Source: Gordonia sp. SL306 (GTDB lineage: Bacteria > Actinomycetota > Actinomycetes > Mycobacteriales > Mycobacteriaceae). Taken from it: a stretch of DNA of 64,000 bases. A program made the position numbers and the translations under genes. The notes under the pieces are model-generated. The model was not told where the DNA came from. It did not search any database and saw only the letters and a program-made list of their open reading frames with translations. The DNA is taken from assembly GCF_026625785.1 (NCBI RefSeq), contig NZ_CP113063.1, positions 372,001 through 436,000 on the forward strand, given 5' to 3'. Of this stretch, positions 9,533 to 17,922 are shown one piece after another; position 1 is the first letter of the stretch; each line of letters starts with the position of its first letter.

Positions 9533-11203
9533 CTATTCGACTCCGACCTGGATCAACTGGTCCGACTGTCCCGTCTGATAGACGGCGAGTTCCACACCCG
9601 GGTAACTGCGCCGCATCTGGACGCCGACCGCATCGAGGGCCGCGACGTCGACGTCGGCCCCGGCCATCACCGTGACCATCTCGCCACCGGTGGTCAGCAT
9701 CAGGTCGATCAGCGCGGTGGCGGCACCGGTCTGGTCTGGCGCGATGACCAGGACGTCGGAGCCGATCAAGCCCAACACATCGCCGACCTCGCACGTACCG
9801 GCCAGCGTCATCATCTTGGCGCGGGCCCGGACCAGCGAACCCCAGCGCGTCGCGGCCGCCGCCTCCGCCATCGCGTAGGTGTCCGCGTCCGGCGATTCGG
9901 CGTCGTCGTGCACTGCCAGTGCCGAAAGGCATTGCACCATGGACGATGTCGGCAGATGAACAACCGTCCGCTGCGTCGATCGGGTCGCCGCGGTCACCGT
10001 CACCAGATCCTGGGACGCGAGCTTCCCGTTGGCCATCACCACCACATGCGCGCTGTCGGTCGCCCGGATCGCCTCGACCAACGCTTCCGGGGTGAGCCCA
10101 TCGTCGGCGCGCAACACGGCGGCGCCCGCGTCGCCGAACAGATCGGCGGACCCCTCACCGGTGACCACGGCGACCACCGCACGCTTGTGGCGGGGCGGCG
10201 GCTCGGCGGAGTCGGTCTGCGCCCGAATCGCGTCGAGCGCGAAGCAGCTGATCCGGATGTCCGACACGGCACCCCGGGTGACGCCTGCCTCGACGGCCTT
10301 GCCGGGATCACATGTGTGGACGTGGACCGAGAAGCGCTCGCCGTCGCCGGCAGAGCTGTCCCCGACGATCACCACGGCATCGCCGAGTTCGTTCAGGGTC
10401 TCCCTCAATGACCCGATCTGACCACCGGCCGCACCATCGAGGAAGTACATGACCTCGAAATCCATGTCGCTGCCACCGGAACACGCATCGTTGCCCTGAT
10501 GACCCGGCTCGCCCCCGCCGGTGAGGATGCCGCGGTAACGGCGGCGACGCTGGGCCACGCCGGTGAGCACCGCGACCATCGCGTCGGCGAGCGCCAGGAA
10601 TCCGCGCCCGCCGGCGTCGACGACACCCGCGCTCGCCAGCTCCGGCAGTTGTTCCGGCGTTCGCTCCAACGCATCGGCACAGTCGTCGGCCACCGCCCGC
10701 GCCAGGTCACCCGCCGACTCCGAGACGTGCGCGGCCGCGGTCTCGGCGCCCACCCGGATCACGGTCAGGACCGTTCCCTCGCGGGGCTCGCTGACCGCTC
10801 GCACCGCGGCGAGCGAGCCCAGGCGGAGGCCTGCCGCCCACAGGTGGTTGAACGTCATCTGCGATCCGTCCGGCGACAACTCGGCGGCGTCGGAGAGCCC
10901 GACCAGGATCTGGGAGAGGATGATGCCGGAGTTGCCCCGCGCCTGGGCCACCGCGCCGTCGGCCATCGCGTGGGCGACGGCCGCGATCGTCGTGTCCTCC
11001 GGTACCCGATCGGCCGCATCTGCCGCGGCCCGCATGGTGAACAGCATGTTGCTACCGGTGTCCGAGTCGGGGATCGGGAAGACGTTCAGGTCGTTGATCT
11101 CGCCGCGCAGCGCCTCGAGGCCGTCGACCGCCGCGTGCGCCCAGTCCCGCAAGAGCTGCGGATTCATCGTCCGGGTGCTGACGCCGTCGAACGCCGACTC
11201 CAT
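9533..11203 (-). CDS. DAK2/DegV-type (FakA-like) kinase-domain protein
   Basis: The product is about 556 residues. The N-terminal DhaL-like domain carries DSDTGSNMLFTM, the motif that binds ATP-magnesium in dihydroxyacetone and fatty acid kinases. A middle DAK1-like region (EVMYFLDG) and a DegV-like C-terminal part follow, the layout of FakA. FakA phosphorylates fatty acids held by FakB proteins for phospholipid synthesis. Whether this actinobacterial member does so is not shown here. ATG 11203 was preferred, and MNPQLLRDW at 11167 is an alternative. It is likely co-transcribed with recG, and is divergent from rpmB. Confidence 0.82.
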   Translation of the reverse strand: MESAFDGVSTRTMNPQLLRDWAHAAVDGLEALRGEINDLNVFPIPDSDTGSNMLFTMRAAADAADRVPEDTTIAAVAHAMADGAVAQARGNSGIILSQILVGLSDAAELSPDGSQMTFNHLWAAGLRLGSLAAVRAVSEPREGTVLTVIRVGAETAAAHVSESAGDLARAVADDCADALERTPEQLPELASAGVVDAGGRGFLALADAMVAVLTGVAQRRRRYRGILTGGGEPGHQGNDACSGGSDMDFEVMYFLDGAAGGQIGSLRETLNELGDAVVIVGDSSAGDGERFSVHVHTCDPGKAVEAGVTRGAVSDIRISCFALDAIRAQTDSAEPPPRHKRAVVAVVTGEGSADLFGDAGAAVLRADDGLTPEALVEAIRATDSAHVVVMANGKLASQDLVTVTAATRSTQRTVVHLPTSSMVQCLSALAVHDDAESPDADTYAMAEAAAATRWGSLVRARAKMMTLAGTCEVGDVLGLIGSDVLVIAPDQTGAATALIDLMLTTGGEMVTVMAGADVDVAALDAVGVQMRRSYPGVELAVYQTGQSDQLIQVGVE

Positions 11204-11332
11204 GAAACCCCTTACCGTTGGCCGTGGCGAAGGCCGCCCGTTGGATGTGTTCGAGGCTACTCGCGCGGGCCGACAGCAGCGTAGGGTGACCACGCGCGGG
11301 CGGGTACCCACACCGGCCTGCACAGGGTGGAT

Positions 11333-11362
11333 TTGTCCGCGCCTGGCCAGTGCGGCTATTCT
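11333..11362 (+). promoter_or_regulatory. Probable rpmB promoter
   Basis: A TTGTCC hexamer (11333-11338) is followed after 18 bases by TATTCT (11357-11362), a reasonable SigA-type pair for an actinobacterium. It would start a transcript about 95 bases upstream of the rpmB ATG. It lies in the divergent gap between the FakA-like gene and rpmB. Confidence 0.45.
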
Positions 11363-11463
11363 TGCAGGGTTGCCTTGCTGCAGTACCCGTCGACGCGGAG
11401 TCGCCGACGGTGGGACGAGCGGGTAGAACACGACCACTTTCATCAACACAAGGGAGTTCGACG

Positions 11464-11655
11464 ATGGCTGCCGTCTGCGATATCTGCGGCAAGGGACCGG
11501 GCTTCGGCAAGTCGGTTTCGCACTCGCACCGGCGCACGAACCGCCGGTGGAACCCGAACATTCAGTCGGTGCGCGTCGAGGTCGCGCCGGGGAACCGCAA
11601 GCGTAAGAACGTGTGCACCTCCTGCCTGAAGGCGGGCAAGACCGCACGCGTCTGA
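11464..11655 (+). CDS. rpmB: 50S ribosomal protein L28, zinc-binding (C+) form
   Basis: This 63-residue L28 has two CxxC pairs, CDIC (Cys5, Cys8) and CTSC (Cys51, Cys54), so it is the zinc-binding form. The basic core [14 protein letters not shown] is typical of the family. The ATG at 11464 follows an AAGGGAG ribosome binding site. Actinobacteria often keep a second, cysteine-free L28 that is switched on by zinc shortage, and that paralogue is not in this window. A strong hairpin closes the unit downstream. Confidence 0.95.
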   Translation: MAAVCDICGKGPGFGKSVSHSHRRTNRRWNPNIQSVRVEVAPGNRKRKNVCTSCLKAGKTARV

Positions 11656-11703
11656 TCGTCGGGCGGCGACGCCCACATCGATCGAACCGATCTTCACGCT
11701 GAG

Positions 11704-11747
11704 CCCGACACCGAGCGAGCATTCGCTCGCCCTGGTGTCGGGTCTTT
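11704..11747 (+). terminator. Rho-independent terminator after rpmB
   Basis: The arms CCCGACACC and GGTGTCGGG enclose a second pairing, GCGAGC with GCTCGC, and are followed by TCTTTG. The structure lies 48 bases after the rpmB stop and before the enoyl-CoA hydratase gene, as expected of an intrinsic terminator. Confidence 0.75.
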
Positions 11748-11775
11748 GTGCGTTCGGCGATAGAGTCTGCAGATC

Positions 11776-12591
11776 ATGACCGCAGAGCCTATGACCGAAG
11801 CCGCAGAATCCCTCGTCACGCAGGACGGTTCCGTCCTCACGATCGCCGTGTCCACCCCTGCTGCGGGCAATTCGCTCGCCGACGATGCGATGCTCGCCGG
11901 AGCCGCGGCCCTGCGCGAAGTGGCGCGCGGCGAACGCGAGGTCGGCGCCGTCCTGCTCGTCGGTACCGGCAACAACTTCTGCGCGGGCGGCAACGTCAAA
12001 GCGTTCGCCTCCGCCGACCAGCGGCCGACGTATCTTCGCGAGATCGCCGACAACTTCCACGCCTTCGTCGGCGCACTGTACGAGGCCAATCGCCCGGTCG
12101 TCGCCGCGGTCAAGGGATGGGCGGCGGGCGCCGGGATGAGCATCGTCCTGCACGCCGACGTTGCGGTCGGCGGAGCATCGACCCGCATGCGCCCCGCCTA
12201 CCGCGGCATCGGCCTGTCTCCCGACGGCGGGATGACGTGGACCCTTCCCCGGATCGTCGGTCCCGCTCGTGCGCGTCATCTCATCCTCACCGATCAGGTC
12301 ATCGACGCCGAGCAGGCGCTCGCGTGGGGCCTGCTGTCCGACGTCGTCGACGATGCCGAGGTCGAGTCGTCCGCCCGGGCGGCAGCGGACAAGATCGCCG
12401 CAGGCCCGTGGCAGTCGGACGCCAACACCCGCGAGCTCCTGTGGCGATCGGCGAACACATCCCTCACCGAGCATCTCTCCGCCGAGGCCAGGTCGATCTC
12501 CACGCTGTCGGGAACCGTCGAGGGCATCGAGGGCGTCGACGCATTCGTCGCCAAGCGCAAGCCCGATTTCGCCGCCGCCCGCAAGTCCTGA
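11776..12591 (+). CDS. Enoyl-CoA hydratase/isomerase family protein
   Basis: This 271-residue crotonase-fold protein has the first oxyanion-hole block NNFCAGGNVKAF and the second KGWAAGAGMSIVL. The region RGIGLSPDGGMTWTLPRIVG resembles the PaaG-like group, where Asp replaces one of the two catalytic glutamates of classical hydratases. Isomerase activity is therefore as likely as hydratase. A TAGAGT box at 11762-11767 lies nine bases before the ATG, so the message may be leaderless. No other beta-oxidation genes are nearby. Confidence 0.8.
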   Translation: MTAEPMTEAAESLVTQDGSVLTIAVSTPAAGNSLADDAMLAGAAALREVARGEREVGAVLLVGTGNNFCAGGNVKAFASADQRPTYLREIADNFHAFVGALYEANRPVVAAVKGWAAGAGMSIVLHADVAVGGASTRMRPAYRGIGLSPDGGMTWTLPRIVGPARARHLILTDQVIDAEQALAWGLLSDVVDDAEVESSARAAADKIAAGPWQSDANTRELLWRSANTSLTEHLSAEARSISTLSGTVEGIEGVDAFVAKRKPDFAAARKS

Positions 12592-12599
12592 CGGGGCGA

Positions 12600-13304
12600 T
12601 CAGACCGGCAGGCGCCAGTCGACGGGTTCGGCACCCAACTCCTCGAGCGCCTCGTTGGCGCGACTGAACGGCCGCGACCCGAAGAAGCCCCGGCTCGCCG
12701 ACAACGGGGACGGGTGCGCCGACTCGATCACCGGGACGTCGGGCAGCCATTGTTTGAGGCTGCCCGCGTCCCGGCCCCACAGGATGGCGACCAGCGGCTC
12801 GGCGTCCCGCGCGACGAGGGCCTTGATGGCGCATTCGGTCACCTGCTCCCACCCTTTGCCCCGGTGCGACGCCGGCTCGCCCGGCGACACCGTCAGCACC
12901 CGATTCAGCAGCAGCACACCCGATTTCGCCCACGGCGTGAGGTCTCCGTTGGCCGGCATCGGATAACCGAGGTCCTCGTTGTACTCGCGGTAGATGTTGG
13001 CCAGGGATCGTGGGATGGGTGAGACGTCCTGGGCCACCGAGAAGCTCAGCCCGACGGCGTGACCCGGCGTCGGGTACGGGTCCTGGCCCACGATCAGCAC
13101 CCGGACGTCGTCGAACGGCTGAGTGAAGGCCCGCAACACGTTTGCACCCGCGGGGAGATAACCGCGGCCTGCGGCGTTCTCCTCGCGCAGGAACTGCCCC
13201 ATCGCCGAGATGACCGGCTCCACCGGCGTCAGCGCCGTCGCCCAGCCGGGATCGATCAACTCCGACAACGGTTTCGGCGAGGACCCCGCCCCGGCCGCGG
13301 TCAC
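12600..13304 (-). CDS. ung: Uracil-DNA glycosylase, family 1
   Basis: This 234-residue protein removes uracil from DNA to start base excision repair. The water-activating motif [18 protein letters not shown] is present, as is the DNA-intercalating loop [18 protein letters not shown]. It begins with GTG at 13304, which overlaps the stop of the upstream transferase-fold gene as GTGA. Its 3' end lies nine bases from the 3' end of the enoyl-CoA hydratase gene, so the two units converge tightly. Confidence 0.95.
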   Translation of the reverse strand: MTAAGAGSSPKPLSELIDPGWATALTPVEPVISAMGQFLREENAAGRGYLPAGANVLRAFTQPFDDVRVLIVGQDPYPTPGHAVGLSFSVAQDVSPIPRSLANIYREYNEDLGYPMPANGDLTPWAKSGVLLLNRVLTVSPGEPASHRGKGWEQVTECAIKALVARDAEPLVAILWGRDAGSLKQWLPDVPVIESAHPSPLSASRGFFGSRPFSRANEALEELGAEPVDWRLPV

Positions 13305-13822
13305 CCGATCCTCCGCAACGCGTCACGGAAGTACTTGCCGTTCTGGAAGTACATCTCCACGTTGAGATCCACGTGCCCCTCCGGGACCTCATATCCCGCA
13401 CGGACCTTCGCGGGTACCCCGAGTGCCATCGACCTCTCCGGGACCTCGAACTTGAACGGCACCACCGCGCCCGCTCCGACGATGGCGCCGGACCCGATCA
13501 TCGAGCCGTTCAGGACAACCGAGCCCGACGCGATCAGGCAGTGGTCGCCGATCGTCGCGCCCTCGATGTGCGCGTTGTGGCCCACCACGCACTCCTCGCC
13601 GATCACCGTCGCGTCGATCGGGGTGCAATGGATGATGGTGCCGTCCTGGATGTTGGTGCGGCGACCGATCGTGATGGTTCCCGAATCGCCACGCAGGACG
13701 GCGCCGGGCCAGACGGAGACGCCGTCGGCGAGGGTCACGTCGCCTATCACCGTGGCATCCGGATGGATGTAGACGTCGTCACCGATGGTGGGTTCGCGGT
13801 CGCCGAGTGCGTAGATAGCCAT
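13301..13822 (-). CDS. Gamma-carbonic-anhydrase-like left-handed beta-helix protein
   Basis: This 173-residue protein is built from hexapeptide repeats (for example [22 protein letters not shown]), as in gamma-class carbonic anhydrases and YrdA/PaaY proteins. Candidate zinc ligands are the His in IIHCTP and the two His in [10 protein letters not shown]. Many catalytic members have a GHxxxLHG arrangement, so the third ligand spacing here differs and activity is uncertain. It is translationally coupled to ung. Confidence 0.8.
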   Translation of the reverse strand: MAIYALGDREPTIGDDVYIHPDATVIGDVTLADGVSVWPGAVLRGDSGTITIGRRTNIQDGTIIHCTPIDATVIGEECVVGHNAHIEGATIGDHCLIASGSVVLNGSMIGSGAIVGAGAVVPFKFEVPERSMALGVPAKVRAGYEVPEGHVDLNVEMYFQNGKYFRDALRRIG

Positions 13823-13870
13823 GCACCGAATCTAAACATCCGCCCCGGCAGGGACGTCGTCAGGCGTCCG

Positions 13871-14896
13871 TCAATCCCCGAACGACTGCCACCCGTGCAG
13901 TCCGCTCACCACGCGACCATCCACCCGCACCCCGCTTCCCAGACCGACGTCGCCGATCCGGGTCCAGCCGGGCGGCAGGACACCCGAGGGGAAGGCGGCC
14001 AACAGTTCGTGGTCCTCGCCGCCGGTCAGCTTCCACTCTTGTGGGTCCATGCCGAGCGCCGCCGCCGCACCGTGCACTGCTGCGTCCGTGGGGATCCGGT
14101 CGGTCTGCACGTCCAGCGCGACGCCGGCCGCCGTCGCCATGGTGATCAGTTCCTCGATCAGACCGTCGGAGATGTCGGTCATCGCATGCGCCCCGGCCCG
14201 GGCTGCCGCCGGGCCCTGCGTGAGATCGGGCGACGGCAGCCGGTACGCGGCCAGGAGTGTCGGGAACTCGTCGAGATGACCGGCGTCTCCACGGGAGTCG
14301 GCGTCGACCAGCAGAGCCAGACCGGCGGCACTTGCCCCCAGAGCGTGTCCGGTCACCGCGAGCACGTCGCCGGGTCGAGCACCACCCACGACGATCGGGA
14401 CGGCGCCGTCGAGGGCCCCCACCGCGGTGACGCCGAGGACGACCTGATCGGCCGCCACCAGGTCACCCCCGAGAACCCGTCCCCCGATGCGGTGAGCGGT
14501 CTCGACGATCCCGGCGTTGAGGTCGAGAACGGTCCCGACCGTGGTGTCGGGAGGGCAGCCGATGGACACGACGATCCCGGTGGTGCGGCCGCCCATGGCG
14601 GCGATGTCGGCGGCACTCTGGATCACCGCACGAGCGCCGACCGTGCGCGCATGCGACCAGTCGAACCGGAAATGTCGTCCCTGTACGGCGGTGTCGGTGC
14701 TGATCACGGTCGGGCCGGCGGTGTCGATCACGGCTGCGTCGTCGCCCGAGCCGATGACGATGTCATGGCCTGCGAGCGGCCCGACCGAGTCGTCGGCGAG
14801 AGCCGCGCGGGTGAGTTCGGTGATCAGACGCCGTTCGCCGACCTCACCGACGGTGCGGGACCGATCCACCGGGTCCCCGGCCCTTCCGACGGTCAC
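13871..14896 (-). CDS. thiL: Thiamine-monophosphate kinase
   Basis: This 341-residue member of the AIR-synthase-like fold phosphorylates thiamine monophosphate to thiamine pyrophosphate, the last step of the pathway. Visible signatures are GSGDDAAVID, the metal-binding STDTAVQGRHFRFDW, and TDISDGLIEEL near the C-terminal domain. It belongs to the thiL-ung cluster conserved in mycobacteria. No TPP riboswitch is apparent in the 170 bases upstream. Confidence 0.94.
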   Translation of the reverse strand: MTVGRAGDPVDRSRTVGEVGERRLITELTRAALADDSVGPLAGHDIVIGSGDDAAVIDTAGPTVISTDTAVQGRHFRFDWSHARTVGARAVIQSAADIAAMGGRTTGIVVSIGCPPDTTVGTVLDLNAGIVETAHRIGGRVLGGDLVAADQVVLGVTAVGALDGAVPIVVGGARPGDVLAVTGHALGASAAGLALLVDADSRGDAGHLDEFPTLLAAYRLPSPDLTQGPAAARAGAHAMTDISDGLIEELITMATAAGVALDVQTDRIPTDAAVHGAAAALGMDPQEWKLTGGEDHELLAAFPSGVLPPGWTRIGDVGLGSGVRVDGRVVSGLHGWQSFGD

Positions 14897-15070
14897 GGCG
14901 TCTCCTCGGTCTCTGAGTCGCGCTTGGACGGGGTTGTCAGCGACAATATGGCGACAGTGTATTGGCTCGCCGGTACGTCACTGCGCCGTGCGGTCGTTCG
15001 CGACTCACGACGTCGGGGGCCTGCGCGGGTCGAATAGCGGGATCCCGGCCGGGGTCGCGTCGACGAGAGG

Positions 15071-15316
15071 ATGGGCGTGGTTCAGGCATACATACTGATC
15101 CAGACCGAGGTCGGACGGGCCGCGCTTGCCGCGGCGACGATTGCGGAGATCTCCGGCGTCGCCTCGTCCGAGGAGGTCAGCGGTCCGTACGACGTCATCG
15201 TCCGAGTCGACGCGGCCGACGCCACGCACCTCACCGACGACGTCGTGCCGCAGATCCAGAAGGTCGACGGCATCACCCGCACCCTGACCTGCCCGGTGGT
15301 GCAGAGCACGCACTGA
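15071..15316 (+). CDS. Lrp/AsnC-type ligand-binding (RAM) domain protein without DNA-binding domain
   Basis: The product has 81 residues and consists only of the dimeric alpha-beta barrel found at the C-terminus of Lrp/AsnC regulators. It starts VVQAYILIQTEVG and includes GPYDVIVRVDA. No helix-turn-helix is present, so it is a stand-alone amino-acid-sensing or multimerising module, as seen elsewhere in actinobacteria. Its partner is unknown. Confidence 0.8.
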   Translation: MGVVQAYILIQTEVGRAALAAATIAEISGVASSEEVSGPYDVIVRVDAADATHLTDDVVPQIQKVDGITRTLTCPVVQSTH

Positions 15317-15383
15317 GCCCGAGCCGTCCCGTCGCATGCGCCTGCGAACGGGACCGGCGCGAGGGCGCACTAGGGTGTTGGAC

Positions 15384-15965
15384 GTGACCGAGGAGAGCAA
15401 GCCCGACGGTGCACCCGACGAGGTGGAGGGCACGGCGGCCGACAACGTCGAAACTCGTTACGGCACCGGTCCGCGCCTGAGCCCGGCGTTGATCGCGACG
15501 CTGGTCGCCGTCCCGGTCATGGTCATCATCGGTTTCATCACGTTCGCCGCGCTGCGCCCCGACGACACCACGCCCATCGAGTCCTATGCGACCGGGGAAT
15601 CGGCCCCGGCCGACTGCGGGAAGCTGATCGCGGCGTTGCCGCAGACGTTCGACGGGTTCGGCGACAAACAGGTCGACGGCACCACCGTGAGATGGCCTGC
15701 CGACGGTGACGGGGATGCGGTGACCTTGCGGTGCGGCATATCCCGGCCGTCCGAGCTGTCCCCGACGAGCAACCTGCAGGTGATCAATCCGGTGCAGTGG
15801 TTCATCACCGACACCGTCGAGGGCTCGGGTCAGGCCTACGTCTGCGTCGATCATCGTCCCTACGTGGCGATGTGGATACCGGCCAATGCCGGGAACGGAC
15901 CGATCACAGATGTATCCGCGGTGATCGAACGTACCCTGCCGCGCGGCCCGCTCGACTTCGGCTGA
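15384..15965 (+). CDS. DUF3515 membrane-anchored protein
   Basis: The product is about 193 residues if translation starts at the GTG at 15384. A charged N-terminus precedes one transmembrane segment (LIATLVAVPVMVIIGFITFA), then an exported domain with conserved-looking Cys in APADCGKL, TLRCGIS and YVCVDHRPY. This matches the DUF3515 family, represented in M. tuberculosis by Rv2980 next to gpsA. The function is unknown. Its 3' end lies 19 bases from the 3' end of gpsA. Confidence 0.8.
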   Translation: MTEESKPDGAPDEVEGTAADNVETRYGTGPRLSPALIATLVAVPVMVIIGFITFAALRPDDTTPIESYATGESAPADCGKLIAALPQTFDGFGDKQVDGTTVRWPADGDGDAVTLRCGISRPSELSPTSNLQVINPVQWFITDTVEGSGQAYVCVDHRPYVAMWIPANAGNGPITDVSAVIERTLPRGPLDFG

Positions 15966-15984
15966 TCCGGAACCCGGTCGAAAC

Positions 15985-16989
15985 TCAGTCGTAGATCTCG
16001 GGTTTGGTGCTGCGGCCGAGCAGGGAGCTGATCGCGTCGGCGACCGACAGCCCACTGTGACAGACCTGGTGGACCGCATCGGTCAGTGGCATCTCGACGT
16101 CGAACTTGTCGGCCAGGGCGCGCACCGAGGTGCACGACTTGACGCCCTCGGCCACCTGGCCGTGGGTCGCCTCCTGCGCTTCGGTGAGTGACAGACCCTC
16201 ACCGAGCCGGGCGCCGAACGTCCGGTTGCGTGACAACGGGGACGAACACGTGGCGACCAGATCGCCGATCCCCGCCAGGCCGGCGAGCGTCTCGATCTGC
16301 GCACCGACGGCGACCCCCAGGCGGATGGTCTCCGCGAGGCCGCGGGTGATGATCGTCGCCAGGGTGTTCTGTCCGAATCCCACTCCGCTGGCCATCCCGC
16401 AGGCGAGCGCGATGACGTTCTTCACCGCCCCGCCGATCTCGCAGCCGACCACATCGGTGTTCGTGTAGGGCCGGAAGTATCCGGTGTTGAAAGAATGCTG
16501 CAGGTCTCGTGCGCGTCGCTCGTCGGTGCACGCGATCACCGTGGCCGCAGGCTGGCCCTCGGCCACCTCGCGTGCCAGATTGGGCCCCGACAACACCGCC
16601 ACCTGTCCGGCCGGAACGCCGGAGACCTCGGCGATCACCTCGCTCATCCGGAGCAGGGTGCTCGTCTCGACCCCCTTGGCGAGCGAGACGTAGGTGGTCT
16701 CCGGTGTCACATGCGGCAGCCATTCGGTCAGGTTCGCGCGCAGCGACTGGGACGGCACCGCGCACACCACCACATCGGCGCCCGCCAGGGCGTCGGGAAT
16801 CGAACTCGTCGCGAACAGCTGGTCGGGCAACGTGATGCCCGGGAGATAGTCGACATTCGTGTGATCGCTGTTGATCCGATCGGCCAGTTCCGGGCGCCGG
16901 GCCCAGATGGTCGTGTCCGTACCCGCATCGACCAGCACCTTCGCCGTGGCCGTCCCCCACGACCCGGCACCCATCACCACCGCACGCAC
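15985..16989 (-). CDS. gpsA: NAD(P)H-dependent glycerol-3-phosphate dehydrogenase
   Basis: This 334-residue enzyme makes sn-glycerol-3-phosphate for phospholipids. An N-terminal Rossmann motif [15 protein letters not shown] is followed by SLAKGVE and the catalytic-lysine region [14 protein letters not shown]. The frame is open to 17202, but GTG 16989 was chosen because GAAGGA sits six bases upstream of it. In M. tuberculosis ddlA follows gpsA. Here ddlA is absent and the DUF3515 gene is reached directly. Confidence 0.94.
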   Translation of the reverse strand: MRAVVMGAGSWGTATAKVLVDAGTDTTIWARRPELADRINSDHTNVDYLPGITLPDQLFATSSIPDALAGADVVVCAVPSQSLRANLTEWLPHVTPETTYVSLAKGVETSTLLRMSEVIAEVSGVPAGQVAVLSGPNLAREVAEGQPAATVIACTDERRARDLQHSFNTGYFRPYTNTDVVGCEIGGAVKNVIALACGMASGVGFGQNTLATIITRGLAETIRLGVAVGAQIETLAGLAGIGDLVATCSSPLSRNRTFGARLGEGLSLTEAQEATHGQVAEGVKSCTSVRALADKFDVEMPLTDAVHQVCHSGLSVADAISSLLGRSTKPEIYD

Positions 16990-17104
16990 GACCACTCCTT
17001 CGCCGACCACCACTGCCGCCCTCAGCCTAGTGCGTGGGACGCCGGGCCCGACGACGAATCCTTTGTGGGGTGCCCGTGACCACCCCGGTCCACGGGTCGG
17101 CATC

Positions 17105-17854
17105 ATGGAGTCCATGGACACGCCATCGCATCCGAATCCGGGCGGTCGCGGCCTGGGTGATGTCGTCGCGGTGATGGCGGTCAAGCGCCTCGAACAGGCC
17201 AAGACACGTCTTGCCGCGAGCCGGGAGCCCGGTCACGGTCCCCTGCACCATGCTCTCGTGCTGGCGATGATGGCCGACACCGTCGAGGCCGTCGAGGCCG
17301 CGGGAATCGGGCGCGTCATCGTGATCAGCCCCGACGATGCCGTGCTGGCCGCAGCGGGCGCCGCGGGTGCCGTCGGTGTCCGCGAACCGTCCGACTCCGG
17401 GTCGAGCGGGGTGACGCGACTGAATCTCGCGTTCGCGCATGCCACGACGGTGGCGCGTGATCGATGGCCGACCGCCGCGCGGGTGATGTTCGTCCAGGCC
17501 GATCTGCCCGCAGCCGGTGCCGGGAGCCTCCGGGAGGTGATCGCCGCCGCCGCAGCCCACCCGCACGCCGTGCTCACCGATCGCGACGGCAGTGGCACCA
17601 CCATCCTCCTGCGCGACACGTCCGTCGCCGGCCCACCCCATTTCGGTCCGGATTCTGCTGCGGCACACCGCAAGTCAGGTGCTGTCGAGATCGACCCACA
17701 GCACGAGCGGTGGCCCGACCTGCGCACCGACGTCGACACCGCCGAGGATCTCGAGGTCGCACGATCCCTCGGTCTGGGCCCGCACACCCTGGCGGCGCTC
17801 GAGGACCGGGAGTTCTCCGCCGACGACACTGTCCCGATCGGTAACGGCAACTGA
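17105..17854 (+). CDS. fbiD: Phosphoenolpyruvate/2-phospholactate guanylyltransferase of F420 biosynthesis
   Basis: This 249-residue nucleotidyltransferase resembles CofC/FbiD. It starts [18 protein letters not shown], has [10 protein letters not shown] in the active-site strand, and ends with [13 protein letters not shown]. In mycobacteria (Rv2983) FbiD guanylates phosphoenolpyruvate to supply the side chain of coenzyme F420. An alternative ATG at 17114 would shorten it by three residues. It is divergent from gpsA and upstream of ppk1, as in M. tuberculosis. Confidence 0.88.
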   Translation: MESMDTPSHPNPGGRGLGDVVAVMAVKRLEQAKTRLAASREPGHGPLHHALVLAMMADTVEAVEAAGIGRVIVISPDDAVLAAAGAAGAVGVREPSDSGSSGVTRLNLAFAHATTVARDRWPTAARVMFVQADLPAAGAGSLREVIAAAAAHPHAVLTDRDGSGTTILLRDTSVAGPPHFGPDSAAAHRKSGAVEIDPQHERWPDLRTDVDTAEDLEVARSLGLGPHTLAALEDREFSADDTVPIGNGN

Positions 17855-17922
17855 CCTGTGCAGCGGACAGGCCGCCACCGGGCAGACGTGTCAGGGCACG
17901 GCCGATGCGTCATGATTGAACG

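Noticed and set aside
7506..9578. A 690-codon plus-strand open frame opposite recG
   Set aside because: RecG motifs are intact on the minus strand; the antisense frame is low-complexity His/Arg/Asp sequence with no recognisable fold.
14897..15070. A possible TPP riboswitch upstream of thiL
   Set aside because: The expected conserved TPP-element core could not be found in the gap, and thiL is not usually riboswitch-controlled.
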